In this document: piece after piece, positions 34,343 through 39,032 of the stretch
Numbering within the stretch: the stretch's first letter is position 1
Layout: each line of letters begins with the position of its first letter
DNA from: Promethearchaeota archaeon
Lineage (GTDB): Archaea; Asgardarchaeota; Lokiarchaeia; Sigyniarchaeales; SOKP01
Length of the DNA stretch: 39,032 nt
NCBI GenBank assembly: GCA_016839765.1
Contig: JAEOTP010000040.1
Coordinates: 1 to 39,032, forward strand
Direction: 5' to 3'
Notes under the pieces: model-generated
The model's database searches: none
Seen by the model: the letters and a program-made list of their open reading frames with translations, nothing else
What the model was told of the DNA's origin: nothing
Position numbers and translations under genes: made by a program

Positions 34343-35350
34343 TTATAAGTTCTTAACAATTAAGTCTGCTAAACGATTACTATATCCCCACTCGTTATCA
34401 TACCAGCTTACCACACTTGCCAAATTTCCAATTACCTTTGTCCAAAGTCCAGTAAATATGGAACTTGCTGGATTTCCAATAATATCAGTACTTACAATAG
34501 GATCATCCGTATATTCTAAAATTCCGTTAAGATATCCATTAGCAGCTTCTTTCATTTTATCATTAATTTCTGCAGCTGTCGCCGGTCTTTCTAAATTACA
34601 TTTTAAATCAACAACAGAACCATCAGGAGTTGGAACACGCATCGCAATTCCATCTAACTTTCCATTTAGCTCAGGAAATACAACACCAATAGCTTTAGCT
34701 GCTCCAGTTGAAGTTGGTAAAATATTTGCTGCAGCAGCACGACCCCGAATCATCTTAACAGGATCTCCTGCTCTTGCTGTATCAACAGTTCTTTGATCAC
34801 CAGTATAAGAGTGAATAGTTGTCATTATACCGTTTTGGATTCTAAAGCTATCTTGTAATACTTTTACTACTGGACCTAAACAGTTAGTTGTACAACTTGC
34901 ATTACTGATGATTTTATGTTCGTCATTAAGTCCTTGATCGTTACACCCAATAACTACAGTGTAATCTGGATTAACTGCTGGAGCACTAATGAGCACTTTT
35001 CTAGCACCCGCTTCTAAATGCTTAGCTGCACCTTCTCTCTTTGTAAAAAAACCAGTACATTCTACAGCAACATCAATATTATTGCTGCTATGTGGTAAAT
35101 TCGCAGGATCTCTTTCAGCTGTAATTGGAATTGTCTTTCCATTCACAATTAAAGAATTTTCTCCTGCCTCCACTGTACCTGGAAATTTTCCAAAGACCGA
35201 ATCGTATTTTAATACATAAGCTAAAAATTTAGGTTCGAATAAATCATTAATTGAGACAACATCTATATCATTTGGATATTTCTCCGAAAGTGCTCGAAAG
35301 AAATTGCGCCCAATTCGTCCGAATCCATTAATAGCAATTCTTTTTGTCAT
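34343..35350 (-). CDS. gap: Type I glyceraldehyde-3-phosphate dehydrogenase
   Basis: A 335-residue glycolytic enzyme that makes 1,3-bisphosphoglycerate from glyceraldehyde-3-phosphate. NAD-binding GFGRIGR is at 9-15, the cofactor-selecting Asp is in SINDLF (Asp36), the catalytic loop SNASCTTNC gives Cys153, and His180 in TTIHSYTGDQ is its partner. The end, SWYDNEWGYSNRL, is also canonical. Asp36 favours NAD over NADP. This is the bacterial/eukaryal form (type I); most archaea carry the unrelated-looking type II enzyme, and type I is found in some archaeal groups including Asgard. The start ATG has GATCAGAT just before it. About 160 bases separate it from the gene upstream. Confidence 0.96.
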   Translation of the reverse strand: MTKRIAINGFGRIGRNFFRALSEKYPNDIDVVSINDLFEPKFLAYVLKYDSVFGKFPGTVEAGENSLIVNGKTIPITAERDPANLPHSSNNIDVAVECTGFFTKREGAAKHLEAGARKVLISAPAVNPDYTVVIGCNDQGLNDEHKIISNASCTTNCLGPVVKVLQDSFRIQNGIMTTIHSYTGDQRTVDTARAGDPVKMIRGRAAAANILPTSTGAAKAIGVVFPELNGKLDGIAMRVPTPDGSVVDLKCNLERPATAAEINDKMKEAANGYLNGILEYTDDPIVSTDIIGNPASSIFTGLWTKVIGNLASVVSWYDNEWGYSNRLADLIVKNL

Positions 35351-35511
35351 ATCTGATCATTTTTTAACTTTTTAGTTTAATTCTTTTTAGAATGTCAATC
35401 TAATATGTGTTAGATTGTTTTTTAATTTTTTAGTTTTAGGTTTATTCAACCATCCAATCTAATTTTAAAAAAATACTAATCTTTCTATATGAACCAAAAA
35501 CTAGTCTTGAA

Positions 35512-36009
35512 TTAGGTTTCTAAACATGGAAGATTTTTTACTTCCATCGAGGTCCCGGTAACCTTAATTAATTTCCGAAAATCAGGTCCAGGAATTTGTA
35601 ATGTCTCGGTATTAACGTTTGGATGGCAACAAATCTCGTCAGCATTCCATATAATCTCATCTACCATGAAGATTACCTCATTATTAGTATCATTAACTAA
35701 TCCAAGTGGAGATACAGCACCAGTACTAATACCTAATATTTCAGAAAGTTCTTCAGGTCTAGCAAAGCGAATTTTTGGAGCACCTATCATTCTACGGAAT
35801 TGATTTAAGTCTAATCTATTTTCATGAGGGATGGTTACTAAATACAATTGTCCTGACTTTTTATTCTTGAGAAATAAATTTTTACAATGAGTTCCGGGGA
35901 TGTGTCCACAATGTTCTCTCGCCTCAGGTACAGTGAATACTGCTGGGTGAGAATGTAAAACATATTGAATATTATGCACTGCCAACCATCGCTTTAATGA
36001 ATCTTCCAT
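35512..36009 (-). CDS. Prolyl-tRNA editing (YbaK/ProX-type) deacylase
   Basis: A 165-residue single-domain protein of the YbaK/ProRS INS superfamily. The pattern HSHPAVFTVPEAREHCGHIPGTHCKNLFLKNK near the start, YLVTIPHENRLDLNQF in the middle and GAVSPLGLVNDTNNEVIFMVDE later matches the ProX/PrdX subgroup that clears Ala from mischarged tRNA-Pro. The catalytic-type Lys is in HCKNLFLK. ATG at 36009 (MEDSLKRW) fits the family start; a TTG at 36033 would add eight basic residues. AGAGATCC lies a few bases before the ATG. Confidence 0.88.
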   Translation of the reverse strand: MEDSLKRWLAVHNIQYVLHSHPAVFTVPEAREHCGHIPGTHCKNLFLKNKKSGQLYLVTIPHENRLDLNQFRRMIGAPKIRFARPEELSEILGISTGAVSPLGLVNDTNNEVIFMVDEIIWNADEICCHPNVNTETLQIPGPDFRKLIKVTGTSMEVKNLPCLET

Positions 36010-36162
36010 TTTGGATCTCTTTTTTTTGTTCAATTATTAAAAAAAGGCATTCTTAATGAAATTTTTATAATTAAAATTTTTCCAAGAAAAAATAATATGT
36101 GGTTTTAAAACTTAATTTGAATTACATAGTTAAAAGAAATTTTAAAACAAATTAAAAAATAT

Positions 36163-36171
36163 AAGGAGGAT
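36163..36171 (+). promoter_or_regulatory. Strong Shine-Dalgarno
   Basis: AAGGAGGAT lies 7 bases (from the last G of GGAGG) upstream of the ATG at 36177. It is one of the best ribosome-binding sequences in the window and argues that the following short frame is a real gene. Confidence 0.75.
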
Positions 36172-36176
36172 ATAAG

Positions 36177-36386
36177 ATGAAGATTGGCACCATCTCAATA
36201 AATTTACTTGCTCATTCTTTGAGTCATGCTAGTTCCTCTGGAGTAAAAACGATGAAATTTGAAAAAAAGGGATTCTACCAAGAAGCTTTAACCTATATGG
36301 AAGATTATATGACCAAAAATGGATACGATCTCGTAAATGTGCATGGTTCAGAGCAAATGTATGTTTTTCATTTAATAAAACGATAA
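36177..36386 (+). CDS. Short protein of 69 residues, possibly DUF4177-like
   Basis: The frame encodes 69 residues beginning MKIGTISINLLAHSLSHASSSG and ending in a segment ALTYMEDYMTKNGYDLVNVHGSEQMYVFHLIKR. The last part (helix, G-YDLV-V, strand with -LIKR) loosely recalls the DUF4177 small-protein pattern, but this is too weak to name it. It has no membrane helix. The strong Shine-Dalgarno supports expression. It stands between divergent ProX and a convergent polyferredoxin gene, 39 bases from the latter. Confidence 0.6.
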   Translation: MKIGTISINLLAHSLSHASSSGVKTMKFEKKGFYQEALTYMEDYMTKNGYDLVNVHGSEQMYVFHLIKR

Positions 36387-36425
36387 ATGTTATCTAAAAA
36401 AAGTATGTAAAAAAATATAAATAAA

Positions 36426-37199
36426 TTAAGTATCCTCTTTTTCTTCTAATTCTTTTCCCATTAACCTTATCACCGCATCGGCAAGTTTATTTTGACTCCG
36501 ACTCATTATTCCTTTGATTTTTCCTTCCACTCCAGTGACCCTGAGCATTATACCATTCCAAACTGAGCTAGGCTCTCCTTTAACCTTCTTAAATCTATCT
36601 CGAAATACTTTTACTTCGATGTTATCATAGTTTTTCGCAGCTTCAGAACACTTGAAACAAAGAATACATTTATCTTTATCAACTATAATATCTTTACCGT
36701 CTCGTGACATTGCTTCAACTGAACATTCATCAACGTATCTATCAATAATTTTTGTGTCTTTTTCATTACAAGTTATGGTAATTGAACCATCTACTACTTT
36801 ACGAACTTTTCGTCCGTCATCAAGCGTTCGAACTTCTTCTTCAAATTCGGGAAGAGAACCATTTTCAACAAGTAATATCTTGTTTTCACCGTTAATCAAT
36901 AGTTCCAAGGTATATCCAGGGCAAATCCACGTGCAACTTCCACACCAGATACATTTTTCTGTATCTACTACAATTTTTTTATCAGATTCGATTCTCATTT
37001 CCTCTGGGGTCCCAATAGCTGTCTTCTTTAGGGGTTCATCATAGATTGAGACCGTTACAGGACAAACACGGTGACAAAATCCACACTCAATGCATTTTGA
37101 CTCATCATATTTTAGAATCATCTCATGATTGAGCATTTTATAAACGTAATGAGTGATACTATCATCAACTTGAATTGCTTTTTTAGCAGGTAATGACAT
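36426..37199 (-). CDS. Polyferredoxin-like protein with three iron-sulfur sites
   Basis: A 257-residue cytosolic protein. Two complete CxxCxxCxxxCP motifs are CIECGFCHRVCP (Cys36, 39, 42, 46) and CIWCGSCTWICP (Cys83, 86, 89, 93). A third site is likely from Cys178-181-184 (CILCFKC) with Cys159 in ECSVEAM, which sits like the fourth ligand of a ferredoxin half. Cys144 is unassigned. The C-terminal 60 residues carry no cysteine. It probably moves electrons among redox enzymes such as heterodisulfide reductase- or FrhB-type proteins; the FrhB/FdhB-like gene lies about 0.9 kb upstream on the same strand. Its exact partner is unknown. Confidence 0.82.
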   Translation of the reverse strand: MSLPAKKAIQVDDSITHYVYKMLNHEMILKYDESKCIECGFCHRVCPVTVSIYDEPLKKTAIGTPEEMRIESDKKIVVDTEKCIWCGSCTWICPGYTLELLINGENKILLVENGSLPEFEEEVRTLDDGRKVRKVVDGSITITCNEKDTKIIDRYVDECSVEAMSRDGKDIIVDKDKCILCFKCSEAAKNYDNIEVKVFRDRFKKVKGEPSSVWNGIMLRVTGVEGKIKGIMSRSQNKLADAVIRLMGKELEEKEDT

Positions 37200-37395
37200 A
37201 TTTTCTTTCTCTTATTGCAATTTTTCTAATCTATATTTTATATTTAACAAGAAATAATAAAAATTTTAATTTCGTAGATAATGTTTGTTATTAATTAAAT
37301 TAAGCACTTGTTAAAAATTTAAAGATTAATATTTGTATAGGAGCTAACAATATTTTTAAAAAGGAATAAATTGTATTTGATTGAGAGCTAGGTAT

Positions 37396-37926
37396 TTAAC
37401 TTTCAGGTTTAATCGATTTAAGCGCTTTCCTTTTCTTTTTCCTCCTAACTACCACTAAAGCAACAATTGCCCCAACAGCTAACCCACCTAGGCTCACAGA
37501 AATTCCAATGATGGATAGAAGGTCCAATATACTTTTCTTTTCAATTTGGTATCTTAATACAATGGTCCCTACATAATCATTAAAGAATTGTACGCAATAA
37601 TCATTATCGGAAGGAACTTCATATGCCCAATGATCACTCATGGAATTATCCTCATATAATAAATATGAACTTGGTTTACCCATTATAATCAGATGTGTTC
37701 CTGTTACTAAATAGGCATCAATTCCACCAGGACCAGATAAAACTTGGTATTGAATATCTAATGTTATACCTCCTCTACAATTTGGAATGTTGATAACTAA
37801 AACTTGACCTCCTGGTATATCTTTTTGGTCCCATGCTTTTGATATTTTAACATTTCCAAAAAAGCTGAGTGTAAATGTGATTAGAAGAAGATAAAGAATA
37901 GTTTTATTAAATTTATTTCTCGCCAT
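37396..37926 (-). CDS. Exported GOLD/p24-like type I membrane protein (tentative)
   Basis: A 176-residue protein. An N-terminal signal peptide (about 1-31, ending near VKISKA-WDQ), a beta-rich ectodomain of about 100 residues with two cysteines, a membrane helix at about 136-158 (LLSIIGISVSLGGLAVGAIVALVVV) and a short very basic tail (RRKKKRKALK). The stretch DHWAYEVPSDNDYCVQFFNDYVGTIVLRYQI resembles the final strands of GOLD-type domains, and the overall plan equals the p24 family of eukaryotes. This is a pattern-level match only; any archaeal small beta-sandwich protein could look alike. It stands alone with long gaps on both sides (196 and 173 bases). Confidence 0.5.
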   Translation of the reverse strand: MARNKFNKTILYLLLITFTLSFFGNVKISKAWDQKDIPGGQVLVINIPNCRGGITLDIQYQVLSGPGGIDAYLVTGTHLIIMGKPSSYLLYEDNSMSDHWAYEVPSDNDYCVQFFNDYVGTIVLRYQIEKKSILDLLSIIGISVSLGGLAVGAIVALVVVRRKKKRKALKSIKPES

Positions 37927-38099
37927 AAAGATTACTCATTTTATAATTGGAATATTATTAATTTAAACTCTTTTATATATAAACATTCTGTAAAATTCGT
38001 TGTTAAGGAGTCATCTTAACAATTTTGCACAATAGATTTGAATAAAAAATCTTGTTAAGTACAAATAAGATAAAAATAAGTAAGTATAAAAAAATTAGA

Positions 38100-39032
38100 T
38101 TAGACTTTTTCTAATTCCATTTGCTCAATGGCTTTCCCGGATCTGAAAGGGATATCATCAATACTCTCACCAGCCGTATATTTAAATTTCTCTTTAAATA
38201 CTTCATTTAAAGACTGGAAGTATAATGATAAAGGTAAGTGAACAGGACAGTTATTATCGCAATTTCCACATTCTACACACCGGTCCGCAACGTGAGCTAT
38301 ACGTGTTAATTGGTAGCTTTCTTTATTTATAATTTTATCTTTCCGTTTTTTCTGTAAAATACAATCAACACAATAACAGACAGGGCAACCTCTGATGCAC
38401 ATACCACACATAGTGCATGCCTGTAATTTCGCAATTTTCTCTGCTTGAGGAAGTTTATCCCATTCTTCTAAATCTTTTGCTCTTTTAGCAAGTGCATTTT
38501 CCTTAAGCTCTTTGATTTTTTCAATATGAGCCGTTTTAATATCAGCAGGAAGGTCTATCTTTGTGATTTTAGATTTTTCGACAAGATCAGCTCCTTTATC
38601 AGAATAGACCTTAAGAATTACATCCTCTGAATCAATAGGAATTCCAAGGTCACTTATGCCTAAATCAGCTACCACAGGAATTTTTCGAATGCATCGTGTG
38701 CAGTTTTCAGCAATATTTAGATCAACTTCTTTTGTTTTCCCATCATCTAATTTGAGAATTAAACCTTTATCTCCAATTTTCTCTTTTACTACTTTTGTAG
38801 GATCAACATCTTTGATTTTTTTTATTTCTCTTGAAGCATTGATAACCATTCCTCTATCTTCAAATGCAATAATAAAGAGATTATCTAAATTGACTTGTTT
38901 TATTTTAGCCAATTCAATTAAAGCTCTGGTGTCGCATGGTCGAGCAATAAGTCCTACTTTCTCTTCCATTGCTCCATTAACAGATTTATGTAAGAATTTT
39001 GCTGCCGAATCAGTTCTGGCATAGCCATATGA
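38100..39032 (-). CDS. FrhB/FdhB-like iron-sulfur flavoprotein subunit, 5' part missing
   Basis: The frame is open to the right edge of the window, so the gene starts beyond it; the codons before the ATG at 38969 (YGYARTDSAAKFLHKSV) clearly belong to the protein. Visible are 310 residues: the FrhB-type region KVGLIARPCDTRALIELAK, a Cys pair in ENCTRCIRK, then CTMCGMCIRGCPVCYCVDC and CVECGNCDNNCPVHLPLS, which give two [4Fe-4S] sites plus extra cysteines. The plan matches coenzyme F420 hydrogenase/formate dehydrogenase beta subunits, which transfer electrons between F420 or flavin and iron-sulfur partners. Its catalytic partner should lie to the right of the window. Confidence 0.85.
   Translation of the reverse strand, partial: SYGYARTDSAAKFLHKSVNGAMEEKVGLIARPCDTRALIELAKIKQVNLDNLFIIAFEDRGMVINASREIKKIKDVDPTKVVKEKIGDKGLILKLDDGKTKEVDLNIAENCTRCIRKIPVVADLGISDLGIPIDSEDVILKVYSDKGADLVEKSKITKIDLPADIKTAHIEKIKELKENALAKRAKDLEEWDKLPQAEKIAKLQACTMCGMCIRGCPVCYCVDCILQKKRKDKIINKESYQLTRIAHVADRCVECGNCDNNCPVHLPLSLYFQSLNEVFKEKFKYTAGESIDDIPFRSGKAIEQMELEKV

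Noticed and set aside
1-39032. tRNA, rRNA, CRISPR array or known riboswitch
   Set aside because: No GC-rich cloverleaf, regularly spaced repeats or conserved riboswitch core was seen by reading the intergenic stretches; a covariance-model scan would be needed to be sure about tRNA-size genes.

Overview
The window is about 39 kb of very AT-rich DNA that reads as archaeal. Most intergenic stretches hold TATA-like boxes and T-rich runs, and several genes start with TTG behind a GGTG- or GGAGG-type Shine-Dalgarno. The gene set includes a geranylgeranyl-reductase-family flavoprotein, a HerA-like ATPase, TrmB-like winged-helix proteins and an FrhB/FdhB-like iron-sulfur protein. Two proteins with an N-terminal gelsolin-like domain, a small longin-like protein and a type I (bacterial/eukaryal style) GAPDH point to an Asgard archaeon, most probably of the Lokiarchaeia type. 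This placement is inferred from gene content; no rRNA or other marker gene lies in the window.

Layout. 1-3.1 kb: LMW phosphatase-like protein, diverged macro domain, a small gelsolin-like protein and an S2P/CBS membrane protease. 3.4-5.8 kb: 3-hydroxyacyl-CoA dehydrogenase and an enoyl-CoA hydratase with an unusual cysteine-rich tail, probably a beta-oxidation or acyl-CoA pair. 5.85-9.15 kb: GNAT acetyltransferase, longin-like protein, and two related helical proteins, one carrying a gelsolin-like head. 9.3-16.2 kb: a tandem array of four paralogous surface proteins (signal anchor, glycosylatable beta-rich ectodomain, one C-terminal membrane helix, conserved basic cytosolic tail). 16.5-20 kb: a divergently transcribed pair of large winged-helix/coiled-coil proteins. 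20-25.2 kb: metallo-beta-lactamase-fold hydrolase, geranylgeranyl-reductase-like flavoprotein, URO-D-type methyltransferase and a GPH-family symporter. 25.2-34.2 kb: membrane proteins, an alpha/beta hydrolase with a multi-helix membrane domain, acetate/succinate-type transporter, M42 peptidase, HerA-like ATPase, a DUF2156-like acyltransferase, a methyltransferase and two unrecognised genes. 34.3-39 kb: GAPDH, prolyl-tRNA editing protein, a small ORF with an excellent ribosome binding site, a polyferredoxin, a GOLD/p24-like membrane protein, and the 3' part of an FrhB/FdhB-like gene that runs off the right edge.

The most intriguing stretch is 6.4-20 kb. It places four membrane-anchored paralogues between gelsolin-like/helical-repeat proteins on one side and divergently transcribed winged-helix proteins on the other. 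A membrane-to-cytoskeleton or surface-sensing module is an attractive but unproven reading. Two of the four paralogues share a 343-bp patch that is about 93% identical at DNA level, which looks like recent gene conversion. No tRNA, rRNA, CRISPR array, insertion sequence or prophage was recognised.
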